Source: Xestospongia muta
Lineage: Eukaryota; Porifera; Demospongiae; Haplosclerida; Petrosiidae
NCBI GenBank assembly: GCA_963693285.1
Contig: OY848924.1
Span: forward strand, 1,726,144 to 1,790,143
Direction: 5' to 3'
DNA: 64,000 bases
Shown here: one piece after another, positions 22,301 through 37,300 of the stretch
How the letters are laid out: each line of letters begins with the position of its first letter
Numbering within the stretch: the first letter of the stretch is position 1
Program-made: the position numbers and the translations under genes
The notes under the pieces: generated by a model
What the model was told of the DNA's origin: nothing
Databases searched by the model: none
Seen by the model: the letters and a program-made list of their open reading frames with translations, nothing else

Positions 22301-25300
22301 CTGAGAATTCTTATTACAATTAAACTGTGATTATATTATGTTACTTGCTTATACCACACAGTGAATTATGTATTTCTTTTGTATATTTGTATTCACTATG
22401 GTTAACAAGATGTCTTTTTTCACTATCTATAGTGAGAACAGGTTTGTCACTGTGTTATTTTTACAGCAGGTTGTGGCATTGTGATTAAAAATAATCACAA
22501 AGGTTGTGGTATATTTTTTGCTATAGTAACAATTGCTATGGTGACACAGATGCTGTTTATATAGTGATTATTGCTATGGTAACAAATACACTTATGCTGT
22601 AGTAAATTGTGAACTGTTGTTTTTTCTATGGATTATATGATTTCTTGGATTTTGTGATTTCATGTGTACCATTGGTATTGAAATTCATACATTTTCCATG
22701 ATAATTGATGAATTCATATGAATTGAACATCTAGTATGTGTTGGTATTGTTTTTGACAAATTTAGAATAGCTCAGCAATAAATGTTTTTTCTGTCAAAAT
22801 ATGTATAATATGACCACAGTCACTAAACTCTATAGTTGTTTTTAGAAAAATGTTTATACAAACTTACAAATAAGTATGAAAATTAAATAATGGTCATTAT
22901 TTTTATATTTTTTACACTTTGAGAGTGTTTGCAAAAAATTAAAAGAAGGTACAAATTTGTCTTAAAACAACAATTCACTCAATTATCATGATGTTATAAG
23001 TGATATTGATATTGTAGTATAATTATTACCATGGAAGTTGTTGCTGTCGTGATGAATACACAAACACATATTGTATACCAAAAATTATTGGCAATGATAA
23101 ATTAGGTGGAATTGTAAAAATTTATATTTGGCGAGATTAAATTTGATGAATTTAGCTTACCACACCCACTTTAATGAAATAAAATGGAGTTCGGGTTTTG
23201 ATTCTGTTGTTAGAGGCTACCATATGTATAAAAGTATGGACATGGCAACTATGTGATAAATTTTGACTGCTATTTAATTTGGCAATTTTATGAAATTCGC
23301 CAATTTGCCAAATTTTATTGGTCGCCAATAAATTCCATTATAGAGTTCTTGCTTTATAGTAACAGTTGCTGTGGCAGCTATTACTATGACAATTATTGTT
23401 GCTATAATAACAGTTGCTATAGTGAGAGAGATGTTGTTGTTAGAGTAATTATTGTTGTGGTGACAACGTGACATACATTCTTTTACTTAGTAACTGTTGT
23501 ATTACACTGTATATTATGAGAAGTAACTTTAGTATCAGTTGCTATGGTAACATACATGCTGTTGCTAGAATAATTGTTGCTATGGTGATGTACATTCCTT
23601 TGCTTAGTAATTGTTTCTATGGTGACATATGTGTTGTTGCTATAGTAAATTACGTGGATATCTGATTTCTAGGAAGTTTTGAATAAATGTGATCATAAAT
23701 ATGAAAAAAGTACTTGCCATGCAAATGAATTTCAAACAAATGCTTGTGTCAAAACGGTTCTTACACATCCATCTTGAGCAGGAAATCAGTGTAATTTGGT
23801 ACTTATAAAATTCAATCATTCTGCTTGTCACTTACAGAATATTAATAAATTTTTGTTCAAGATAATCCCATGGCAACAATTTATTCACAAGAGTTCTTTC
23901 AAAATTTGTTTGCACGTTATTACCATTTTCATATCTATGGCCATAAATGTTTGCATATATGTGGTTACTACGTAGCCACTTTATACAAACTTGTATATTT
24001 GGTGTACATTCTATATAAAATGATCATGTAGCAAATGCAAATAGAACATTCGTTAAAAAATTCTTAGGGACAACATGTGGTTTGCATTAAATAATGCAAT
24101 AATTATGCTCGTTCATATTATTTCTAAACTATAATATCTGACTTAATGATTAATGATATCATGACTAACAGACAGTAACCTTGAACACTGTTTGTTATTT
24201 CTTGTGTTATATATATAGAATAGCCTTGTTACAAGTCACATAATGAAAGTACCATTTTTAGTATGTTCACACAATGTCTTTAATTAAATTCATCAATAAT
24301 AAATATTAGTATTGTTATTGAAATATTAGTTAAAACTCATTTATACAATCAAGACCTGGTAAAGAACAGTTGCTATAGAATGCAGGTTCCTAATTACATC
24401 AGTAATACACCTCAAATCATGTGTCTTATTGATTTATTAACCTCATATGAAGTAATTGGAACTATTTGATCGTCAAAATTTGGTCCAATGATATGTTTTG
24501 TAATACAATTACTGTGACTTACATTATCGATAGTGTTGACATCAGCTTGTCCAACTTCAATTAGCAATTTTACTATGTCAGCATGACCATTCTCTGCTGC
24601 AAGATGTGCAGGTGTACATCCTCTCTAGAAATATAAGAGACAAAGTCATTTAATTACAAAAGAACATAAACTATTAGACAGTAAACTATATAGTCAATGG
24701 AACCAGTCATCAGTACACATCATCATAATAATTCTATTACATTGCATAATACAAGAAGTAACCCTACAACATACTCTACATATTTAATACAAACTACTAA
24801 TAGCAGCTAACATTTGTGACAAACAAACTGTAGTAGTAACATATTATCTTTTTTAGCTCTATCTCATTCCATGATGTCACTAAAGAAATTTAAAATGAAA
24901 TATATGTGTTTGCTACATGTCTACATTGCACTGGATGTTTTACGAAATTTGGTATCCTAGTACTATATTTATTGGTCTTCTTGAATACTATATTTAGTGT
25001 ACATCCTATACAAATTGATCATGTAGTGAATGCATATATACTGCTTATTCAAAATTCTTTAGCACAACATGAGGTTTTATTAAATAATATCATAATTATA
25101 TCCATTCATATTATTTCTAAACTACAATATCTGACTTGATTAATGATATTGTGACCAACAGACAGAAACCTTGATGCTTTTTGTTAGTTCTTGTGTTATT
25201 TATATAGAATATATCATGTGTTTTATTGATTTATTAACCTCATATGAAGTAATTGGAACTATTTGATTGTCAAAATTTGGTCCAATGATATGTTTTGTAA

Positions 25301-28300
25301 TACAATTACTGTGACTTACCTTATCGATAGTGTTGACATCAGCTTGTCCAACTTCAATTAGCAATTTTACGATGTCAGCATGACCTTTCTCTGCTGCATA
25401 ATGTGCAGGTGTACGTCTTAACTAGAAACATAAGAGACAAAGTTATTTAATTACAAAAGAACATAAAATATTAGACAGTAAACTATATAGTCAATGGAAC
25501 CAGTCATCAGTACACATCATCATAATAATTCTATTATACTGTATAATACAAGAAGTAACCCTACAACATACTCTACATATTCAATACAAACTACTAATAG
25601 CAGCTAACATTTGTGACAAACAAACTGTAGTAGTAACATATTCTCTTTATTAGTTCTATTTCATTCCATGATGTCACTATATGACATTATTATTGTGTCA
25701 CTAAACAAGCTAACACATTAAAACACACAAATTCTATATTAAAGAAAAATGATACAAGCTCATGATCAATACCACATCATAAACCACACCCCTTGATTTC
25801 TAAAGAATTATGATATCATATTTTGCGCACTTATTTTAGGAAACCACACTTGTTGCACTAAAAAAATTGAAATAAAATGTATGTGGTTGCTAAACGGCTC
25901 CTTTGCACTGGATGTTTACCAAATTTGGTATCCTAGTACTACATTCATTGGTCTTCTTGAATACTATATTTAGTATACATCCTATACAAATTGATCACGT
26001 AGTGAATGCATATAAACAGTTCATTCAAAATTCTTTAGCACAACGTGTGGTTTTATTAAATATTATCATAATTAAGCTCATTCAGATTATTTCTAAACTA
26101 CTATATCTAACTTCATTAATGGTATCATGACTAACAGACTATGGCGAGAGAGATGCTGTTGTTAGAGTAATTATTGTTGTGGTGACAACGTGACATACAT
26201 TGTTTTACTTAGTAACTGTTGTATTACACTGTATATTATGAGAAGTAACTTGTGTTATATATATAGAATAGTCTAGTTACAAGTCAACTTGCCAATTAAG
26301 CACAAAAATTAAACAATAGTAACTAATTAATTATTATATAGGTTTTGAGTGTTTGTAAAAAATTAAAAGGATATTGCTACAATTTTGTCTTAAAACAATA
26401 ATATACTCAATTATCATAGTGTTATAAGTATCATTGATATAGTAGTATAATTATTACCACGAAAGCTGTTGTTATGGTGATGGATACACAAACACATACT
26501 TTCTATAGAAATAGTTGCTATGGTAACATACATGCTGTTGCTAGAGTAATTGTTGTTATGGTGAGTTTTGAATAAACATGACCATAAATATGAAAAAGGT
26601 ACTTGCCATGCAAATGAATTTCAAACAAATGCTTGTGTGAAAACGGTTCTTACACATCCATCTTGAGCAGAAAATTAATGTAATTTAGTACTTTTAAAAG
26701 TCAATCATTCTGCTTGTCACATACAGAATATTAATAACTTTTTGTTCAAGATGATCCCATGGCAACAATTTATTCACAAGACTTCTTTCAAAATCTGTTT
26801 GTGCATTAGGTACCATTTTCATATCTATGGCCATAAATGTTTGCATATATGTGGTTACTACACAGCCACTTTATACAAAATTGTATATTTGGTATACATT
26901 CTATATAAAATGATCATGTAGCAAATGCAAATAGAACATTCGTTAAAAATTCTTAGGAACAATGTGTGGTTTTCATTAAATTAAATAATGCAATAATTAT
27001 GCTCGTTCATATTATTTCTAAACTATAATATCTGACTTCATTAATGGTATCATGACTAACAGACAGTAACCTTGAACATTGTTTGGTAGTTCTTGTGTTA
27101 TATATATAGAATAGCCTTGTTACAAGTTACATAATGACAGTACCGTTTTAGTATTTTTACATAATGTCTTTAATTAAATTCATCAATAATAAATATTAGT
27201 ATTGTTATTGATATATTAGTTAAAACTCATTTATACAATCAAGATCTGGTAAAGAACAGTTGCTATAGAATGTAGGTTTCTTATTGAATCAGTAATACAC
27301 TTCAAATCATGTGTTTTATTGATTTATTAACCTCATATGAAGTAATTGGAACTATTTGATCGTCAAAATATGGTCCAATGATTTGTTTTGTAATACAATT
27401 ACTGTGACTTACATTATCAATAGTGTTGACATCAGCTTGTCCAACTTCAATTAGCAATTTTACTGTATCAGCATGACCTTTTTCTGCTGCAAGATGTGCA
27501 GGTGTATTTCCATTCTAGAAACATAAGAGACAAATTTATTTAATTTCAAAAGAACATAAACTATTAGACAGTAAACTATATAGTCAATGGAACCAGTCAT
27601 GAGTACACATCATCATAATAATTCTATTACACTGTATAATACATTGTATAATACAAGAAGTAACCCCACAACATACTCTACATATTCAATACAAACTACT
27701 AATAGCAGCTAACATTTGTAAAAAACAAACTGTAGGAGTAACATATTCTCTTTGCTAGCTCTATCTCATTCCATGATGCCACTAAACAAGCTAACACATT
27801 TGGAAAGATTATTTTTACACAAAACATGTTCATTTTCAAAGAAAAACCAAGATGAAAAGATTATTTGATTTCAAGGGAAATCTAGCAAATTTACAAGTTA
27901 TAGTAAACTATATAGCCAATGGAACCAGTCATCTATTACTAACTAATAGCAGCTACTAATAGCAGCTAACATTTGTGACAAACAAACTGTAGTAGTAACA
28001 TATTCTCTTTGTTAGCTCTATCTCATTTCATGATGTCACTAAACAAGCTAACACATTTGGAAAGATTATTTTTACACAAAACATATTTATTTTTAAAGAA
28101 AAACCAAGATGAAAAGATTATTTGATTTCAAGGGAAATCTAGCAAATTTACAAGTTATAGAAAGAAACTAATCACAACAAATTCATATGTCCAGTTCAGA
28201 AAGTATTTATCACATGTGCTCTAGGGGCAGGGGGACATTATGAGGTCATCTGCCATTCAGTCACTACAGTCAGAGTAGTTGAAGAAGACACTTTTCTGGG

Positions 28301-31300
28301 AAAAGTGGAAGCTGAGATAGCAGTAATGAAAGGAGAAAAACATCCATGATAAGTGACTATCTTGTTAAATGGTCTAAATCTATGTTTTAGGATCAACACA
28401 GGAACAGATATAACCGTGCTAATTTTTAAAAAAAAGACTAAGTAAAGTTTTGCTTATGCTTTCTACACATGTATAAAGTGGCTCAAATTGTAGCTGTTTT
28501 TCATTGAACAGTTTCTAAGAATCATGGAATATAAAAAAAGTTGTCAAGAAAAAAATGTAAGATATGAAAGGATTGGACAAAGCTTTAGTGCGACGTCCAG
28601 CAATATAGGCACTGGACCTAGTAACATGTGTGTACAAGGTGAAAAAAGACAATGCAAAGAACACACTGTCATTATATCCTGAAATATTCAAATGACTGAG
28701 TAAATTAACATGTAACTATACAATAAGGTAAAGATGATGTCCAGTCCTGTACAATGTTTGATAAAAATTTCCAACAGTACTGTACAAACCACTTTAATTA
28801 CTTATAGAAATGATCCCACCAATTACTACACATTAGAAAACCAATATTTATATCAAGATAATTATTGATGTAAATACATGTGCTAGATACATGACAAAGT
28901 ATATAACAAAAGGTGAACTATTCTAAAAGCTCATATCATCAATTTTTAATCCTGTATTAATCACCAAGGTAACAATAACATTATTTATAAAGCATTACAA
29001 GGTGCAATGTTATGTTGTGTTGACAAACATGTTAACAGTACTCAAGAAACAACATATCTGCTGCTCCATCTACTGCTGGTAAGTTGTACATACAATTTTG
29101 TAATAATCATCTAATAAACAAAACAAACTTCTTTCAAGCAAACAAACTGCTTATGTAGTAGACAATAATTACAAACTTGCAAGGTACAGATGGCAATAGA
29201 ATATCTTAGGAACATATGTACATATACTTTGTTTATATGAGCTAGTATATTCCCAACAAATAACAATATGTGATATGTTTATATCATACAACAGTTTACA
29301 ATACTTGTGAGTTCACAGTCAACACTACAACATGTCTTGTTTACATTACTATATATAGTAATGTGAATATAAATATTGTAGTACTTACAAGTATTGAGAC
29401 ATAACTGAATCCTTAGTATTTACTCACTAATAAGACAATGAGGTATATAGTGCTGAGAATTCTTATTACAATTAAACTGTGATTATATTATATTACTTGC
29501 TTATACCACACAGTAAATTATGTATTTCTTTTGTATATTTGTATTCACTATGGTTAACAAGATGTCTTTCTTCACTATCTATAGTGAGAACAGGTTTGTC
29601 ACTGTGTTATTTTTACAACAGGTTGTGGCATTGTGAATAAAAATAATCACAAAGGTTGTGGTATATTATTTGCTATAGCAACAGTTGCTATGGTGACATA
29701 GATGATGTTTATATAGTGATTATTGCTATGATAACAAATGCACTTATGCTGTAATAAATTGTGAACTGTTGTTTTTTCTATGGATTATATGATTTCTTGG
29801 ATTTTGTGATTTCATGTGTACAATTGGTATTGAAATTCATACATTTTCCATGATGATTGATGAATACATATGAATTGAACATCTAGTATGTTTTGGTATT
29901 GTTTTTCACAAATTTAGAATAGCTCGGCAATAAATGTTTTTCTGTCAAAATATGTATAATATGACCACAGTCACTAAACTTTATACTATACAAAACTTTT
30001 TTTTACAAAATAAATATTTACAAACTTGCCAATTACACATGAAAACTAAATAATGGTCATTATTTAAATATTTTATACACTCTGAGAGTGTTTGTAAAAA
30101 ATTAAAAACATAATACTACAAGTTTGTTTTAAAACAACAATTCACTCAATTATCATGATGTTATAAGTAATAATGATATAGTAGTATAATTATTACCATG
30201 GAAGTTGTTGCTATGGTGATGAATACACAAACACATATCATATACCGAGAGTTATTGGAGACGATAAAATTTGGCCGATTTGTAAAAATTTATATTTGGC
30301 GAAATTAAATTTAATGGATTTAGCACATGTCTTGTTACCACACCCACTTTAATGAAATAAATTGGAGTTCAGGTTTGATTCTGTTGTTAGAGGTTACCAT
30401 GTGTACAAAAGTGTAGACGTGGCAACTATGTGATAAATTTTGACTGTTATTTTATTTGGCAATTTTTTGAAATTCGCTAATTTCCCAAATTTTATTGGTC
30501 ACCAATAAATCCCAGTATACGGTACTTACTCTATAGTAACAGTTGCTATAGCAGCCATTACTATGACAATTATTGTTGCTTTAGTAACAGTTGCTATGGT
30601 GAGAGACATGTTGTTGTTAGAGTAATTATTGTTGTGGTGACAACGTGACATACATTCTTTTACTTAGTAACTGTTGTATTACACTGTATATTATGAGAAG
30701 TAACTTGTGTTATATATATAGAATAGTCTAGTTACAAGTCAATTTGCCAATAAAGCACAAAAATTAAACAATAGTAACTAATTAATTATTTTATAGGTTT
30801 TGAGTGTTTGTAAAAAAAGTAAAGGATATTGCTACAATTTTGTCTTAAAACAATAATATACTCAATTATCATAGTGTTATAAGTATCATTGATATAGTAG
30901 TATAATTATTACCATGAAAGGTGTTGTTATGGTGATGGATACACACACATACTTTCTATAGAAATAGTTGCTATGGTAACATACATGTTGTTGCTAGAGT
31001 ACATGTAATTGTTGTTATGGTAAGTTTTTAATAAATGTGACCATTAATAAGAAAAAGGTACTTGCCATGCAAATGAATTTCAAACAAATGCTTGTGTCAA
31101 AACGGTTCTTACACATCCATCTTGAGCAGGAAAATCAATGTAATTTAGTACTTATAAAATTCAATCATTCTGCTTGTCACTTACAGAATATTAATAACTT
31201 TTTTTCAAGATGATCCCATGGCAACAATTTATTCACTAAAGTTCTTTCAAAATCTGTTTGTGCATTAAGTACAATTTTCATATCTATAGTCATAATTGTT

Positions 31301-34300
31301 TGCATATATGTGGTTTTTATGTAGCCACTTTATACTAACTTGTATATTTGGTGTACATTCTATATAAAATGATCATTTAGCAAATGCAAATAGAACATTT
31401 GTTCAAAATTCTTAGGAACAATGTGTGGTTTTCATTAAATTAAATAATGCAATGATTATACTTATTCATATTATTTCTAAACTATAATATCTGACTTCAT
31501 TATTGATATCATGACTAACAGACAGTAACCTTGAACACTTTTTGTTATTTCTTGTGTTATATATATAGAATAGCCTTGTTACAAGTTACATAATGACAGT
31601 ACCATTTTAGTATGTTTACATAATGTCTTTAATTAAATTCATTAATAATAAATATTAGTGTTGTTATTGAAATATTAGTAAAAACTCGTTTATACAATCA
31701 AGATCTGGTAAAGAACAGTTGCTATAGAATGTAGGTTTCTTATTGAATCAGTAATACACTTCAAATCATGTGTCTTATTGATTTATTAACCTCATATGAA
31801 GTAATTGGAACTATTTGATTGTCAAAATTTGGTCCAATGATATGTTTTGTAATAAAATTACTGTGACTTACATAATCGATAGTGTTGACATCAGCTTGTC
31901 CAACTTCAATTAGCAATTTTACTATGTCAGCATGACCATTCTTTGCTGCATAATGTGCAGGTGTACATCCAAACTAGAAACATAAGAGACAAAGTTATTT
32001 AATTACAAAAGAACATAAACTATTAGACAGTAAACTATATAGTCAATGGAACCAGTCATGAGTACACATCATCATAATAATTCTATTACACTGTATAATA
32101 CAAGAAGTAACCCTACAACATACTCTACATATTCAATACAAACTACTAATAGCAGCTAACATTTGTGACAAACAAACTGTAGTAGTAACATATTCTCTTT
32201 ATTAGTTCTATTTCATTCCATGATGTCACTATAAGACATTTTTTATTGTGTCACTAAACAAGCTAACACATTAAAACACACAAATTCTATATTAAAGAAA
32301 AATGATACAAGCTCATGATCAATACCACATTACAAACAACATCCCTTGATTTCTAAAGAATTATGATATCATATTTTGGGCACTCATTTTAGGAAACCAC
32401 ACATGTTGCACTAAAAAATTTGAAATAAAATATATGTGGTTGCTACACGGCTCCTTTGCACTGGATGTTTACCAAATTTGGTATCCTAGTACTATATTCA
32501 TTGGTCTTCTTGAATACTATATTTAGTATACATCCTATACAAATTGATGATGTAGTGAATGCATATAAACTGTTCATTCAAAATTCTTTAGCACAACATG
32601 TGGTTTTATTAAATATTATCATAAAGATGCTCATTCATATTATTTCTAAACTACTATATCTAACTTCATTAATGGTATCATGACTAACAGACTATGGTGA
32701 GAGAGATGCTGTTGTTAGAGTAATTATTGTTGTGGTGACAACGTGACATACATTATTTTACTTAGTAACTGTTGTATTACACTGTATATTATGAGAAGTA
32801 ACTTGTGTTATATATATAGAATAGTCTAGTTACAAGTCAACTTGTCAATTAAGCACAAAAATTAAACAATAGTAACTAATTAATTATTTATAGGTTTTGA
32901 GTGTTTGTAAAAAATCAAAAGGATATTGCTACAATTTTGTCTTAAAACAATAATGTTCTCAATTATCATAGTGTTATAACTATCATTCATATAGTAGTAT
33001 AACTATTACCATGAAAGGTGTTGTTATGGTGATGAATACACACATACATACTGTCTATAGTAGGAGTTGCTATGGTAACATACATGCTGTTGCTAGAATA
33101 ATTGTTGGTATGGTGATGTACATTCCTTTGCTTAGTAATTGTTTCTATGGTGACATATGTGTTGTTGCTATAGTAAATTACGTGGATATTTGATTGCTAG
33201 GAAGTTTTGAATAAATGTGATCATAAATATGAAAAAAGTACTTCCCATGCAAATGAATTTCAAACAAATGGTTGTGTTAAAACGGTTCTTACACATCCAT
33301 CTTGAGCAGGAAATCAATGTAATTTGGTACTTATAAAATTCAATCATTCTGCTTGTCACTTACAGAATATTAATAACATTTGTTCAAGATGATCCCATGG
33401 CAACAATTTATTCACAAGAGTTATTTCAAAATTTGTTTGCACGTTAGGTACCATTTTCATATCTATGGCCATAAACGTTTGCATATATGTGGTTACTACG
33501 TAGCCACTTTATACTAACTTGTATATTTGGTGTACATTCTATATAAAATGATCATGTAGCAAATGCAAATAGAACATTCGTTAAAAATTCTTAGGGAAAA
33601 CATGTGGTTTGCATTAAATAATGCAATAATTATGCTCGTTCATATTATTTCTAAACTATAATATCTGACTAATAATTAATGATATCATGACTAACAGACA
33701 GTAACCTTGAACACTGTTTGTTATTTCTTGTGTTATATATATAGAATAGCCTTGTTACATGTCACATAATGAAAGTACCATTTTTAGTATGTTTACATAA
33801 TGTCTTTAATTAAATTCATCAATAATAAATATTAGTATTGTTATTGAAATATTAGTAAAAACTCATTTATACAATAAGACCTGGTAAAGAACAGTTGCTA
33901 TAGAATGTAGGTTTCTTATTGAATCAGTAATACACCTCAAATCATGTGTCTTATTGATTTATTAACCTCATATGAAGTAATTGGAACTATTTGATCGTCA
34001 AAATTTGGTCCAATGATATGTTTTATAACACAATTACTGTGACTTACTAAATCCTTAATGTTGACATCAGTTTGTCCAACTTCAATTAGCAATTTTACTG
34101 TATCAGCATGACCTTTCTCTGCTGCAAGATGTGCAGGTGTACGTCTTCCCTAGAAACATAAGAGACAAAGTTATTTAATTACAAAAGAACATAAACTATT
34201 AGACAGTAAACTATATAGTCAATGGAACCAGTCATCAATACACATAATCATAATAATTCTATTACACTGTGTAATACAAGAAGTAACCCTACAACATACT

Positions 34301-37300
34301 CTACATATTTAAAATAAACTACTAACACATTTGGAAAGATTATTTTTACACAAAACATATTCATTTTCAAAGAAAAACCAAGATGAAAAGATTTTTTGAT
34401 TTCAAGGGAAATTTAGCAAATTTACAAGTTATAGAAAGAAACTAATCACAACAAATTCATATGTCCAGCTCAGAAAGTATTTATCACATGTGCTCTAGAG
34501 GGAGGAGGACATTATGAGGTCATCTGCCATTCAGTCACTACAGTCAGAGTAGTTGAAGAAGACACTTTTCTTGTTAAATGGTCTAAATCTATGTTTTAGG
34601 ATCAACACAGGAACAGATATAACCGTGCTAATTTTTTAAAAAAAGACTAAGTAAAGTTTTGCTTATGCTTTCTACACATGTATAAAGTGGCACAAATTGT
34701 AGCTGTTTTTCATTGAACAGTTTCTAGGAATCATGGAATATAAAAAAAGTTGTCAAGAAAAAAATGTAAGATATGAAAGGATTGGACAAAGCTTTAGTGG
34801 GACATCCAGCATTACAGGCACTGGACCTAGTAACATGTGTGTACAAGGTGAAGAAAGACAATGCAGAGAACACATTGCCATTATATCCTGAAATATTCAA
34901 AGGACTGAGTAAATTAACATGTAAGTTTACAATAAGTTAAAGATGATGTCCAGTCCTGTACAATGTTTGATAAAAACTTTTAACAGTACTGTACAAACCA
35001 CTTTAATTACTTGTAGAAATGATCCCACCAATTACTACACATTAGAGAACCAATATTTATATCCAAATGCTAATTAATGTGAATACATGTGCTAGATACA
35101 TGACAAAGTATATAACAAAAGGTGAACTATCTTAAAAGCTCATATCATCAATTTTTAATCCTGTATTGATCACCATGGTAACAACAACATTATTTATAAA
35201 GTATTACAAGGTGCAATGTTATGTTATGTTGACAAACATGTTAACAGTACTCAAGAAACAACATATCTGCTGCTCCATCTACTGGTGGTAAGTTGTACAT
35301 ACAATTTTGTAATAATCATCTAATAAACAAAACAAACTTCTTTCAAGCAAACAAACTGCTTATGTAGTAGACAATAATTACAACCTTGCAAGGTACAGAT
35401 GGCAATAGAATATCTTAGGAACATATGTACATATACTTTGTTTATATGAGCTAGTATATTCCCAACAAATAACAATATGTGATATGTTTATATCATACAA
35501 CAGTTTACAATACTTGTGAGTTCACAGTCAACTCTACAACATGTCTTGTTTACATTACTATATATAGTAATGTGAAATTAAATGTTGTAGTACATACAAG
35601 TATTGACACATAACTGAATCCTTAGTATTTACTCACTAATAAGACAATGAGGTATATAGTGCTGAGAACTCTTATTACAATTAAACTGTGATTATATTAT
35701 ATTACTTGCTTATACCACACAGTGAATTATGTATTTCTTTTGTATATTTGTATTCACTATGGTTAACAAGATGTCTTTCTTCACTATCTATAGTGAGAAC
35801 AGGTTTGTCACTGTGTTATTTTTACAGCAGGTTGTGGCATTGTGATTAAAAATAATCACAAAGGTTGTGGTATATTATTTGCTATAGCAACAGTTGCTAT
35901 GGTGACATAGATGATGTTTATATAGTGATTATTGCTATGATAACAAATACACTTATGCTGTAGTAAATTGTGAACTGTTGTTTTTTCTATGGATTATATG
36001 ATTTCTTGGATTTTGTGATTTCATGTGTACAATTGGTATTGAAATTCATACATTTTCCATGATGATTGATGAATACATATGAATTGAACATCTAGTATGT
36101 TTTGGTATTGTTTTTCACAAATTTAGAATAGCTCGGCAATAAATGTTTTTCTGTCAAAATATGTATAATATGACCACAGTCACTAAACTCTATACTATAC
36201 AAAACTTTTTTTTACAAAATAAATATTTACAAACTTGCCAATTACACATGAAAACTAAATAATGGTCATTATTTAAATATTTTATACACTCTGAGAGTGT
36301 TTGTAAAAAATTAAAAACATAATACTACAAGTTTGTTTTAAAACAACAATTCACTCAATTATCATGATGTTATAAGTAATAATGATATAGTAGTATAATT
36401 ATTACCATGGAAGTTGTTGCTATGGTGATGAATACACAAACACATATCATATACCAAGAATTATTGGAGACGATAAAATTTAGCCGATTTGTAAAAATTT
36501 ATATTTGGCGAAATTAAATTTAATGGATTTAGCACATGTCTTGTTACCACACCCACTTTAATGAAATAAATTGGAGTTCAGGTTTGATTCTGTTGTTAGA
36601 GGTTACCATGTGTACAAAAGTGTAGACGTGGCAACTATGTGATAAATTTTGACTGTTACTTAATTTGGCAATTTTTTGAAATTCGCTAATTTCCCAAATT
36701 TTATCGGTCACCAATAAATCCCAGAATATGGTACTTGCTCTATAGTAACAGTTGCTATAGCAGCCATTACTATGACAATTATTGTTGCTATAGTAACAGT
36801 TGCTATGGTGAGAGAGATGCTGTTGTTAGAGTAACTATTGTTGTGGTGACAACGTAACATACATTCTTTTACTTAGTAACTGTTGTATTACACTGTATAT
36901 TATGAGAAGTAACTTGTGTTATATATATAGAATAGTCTAGTTACAAATCAACTTGCCAATTAAGCACAAAAATTAAACAATAATAACTAATTAACTATTT
37001 TATAGGTTTTGAGTGTTTGTAATAAATTAAAAGGATATTGCTACAAATTTGTCTTAAAACAATAATATACTCAATTATCATAGTGTTATAAGTATCATTG
37101 ATATAGTAGTATAATTATTACCACAAAAGGTGTTGTTATGGTGATGGATACACACACACATACTTTCTATAGAAATAGTTCTATGGTAACATACATGCTG
37201 TTGCTAGAGTAATTGTTGTTATGGTAAGTTTTGAATAAATGTGACCATAAATATGAAAAAGGTACTTGCCATGCAAATGAATTTCAAACAAATGCTTGTG

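Larger units (their letters stand above)
20386..24522. other. Long intron before Roc-COR exon
   Basis: No ankyrin or other exon found. From 20.94 kb it is the first copy of the tandem unit's spacer; short open frames here reappear in other units and are not credible proteins. Confidence 0.6.
20935..27800. repeat. Tandem unit R1 of the ankyrin array (3 cassette exons)
   Basis: Starts near 'tttggaaagattattt' and runs through shared landmarks (ctatatatagtaatgtgaa at 22,200; attattaccatggaagttgt at 23,025; a cluster of GTTGCTATGGTAAC-like motifs at 23.3-23.7 kb) to cassette exons 24523, 25320 and 27413. Boundaries are approximate. Confidence 0.8.
27801..34325. repeat. Tandem unit R2 (2 cassette exons)
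   Basis: Same landmark order as R1 with many near-identical stretches; exons 31872 and 34048. Its first 360 bp contain a local duplication (27790-27902 repeated at 28049-28160). Confidence 0.8.

Noticed and set aside
23253..23665. Plus- and minus-strand open frames rich in C, Y, V, I over the GTTGCTATGG cluster, also at 33011, 37689 and 53098
   Set aside because: They are translations of the short repeated motif cluster and are broken in other copies.
24906..25139. Plus-strand open frame (LVFLNTIFS...HPIQIDHVVNAY) recurring at 25903, 32456, 38586, 39732 and 45190
   Set aside because: It repeats because it lies in the duplicated intron units. Copies differ in length and start, have no signal of codon-level selection that I can see, and run antisense to the array introns.
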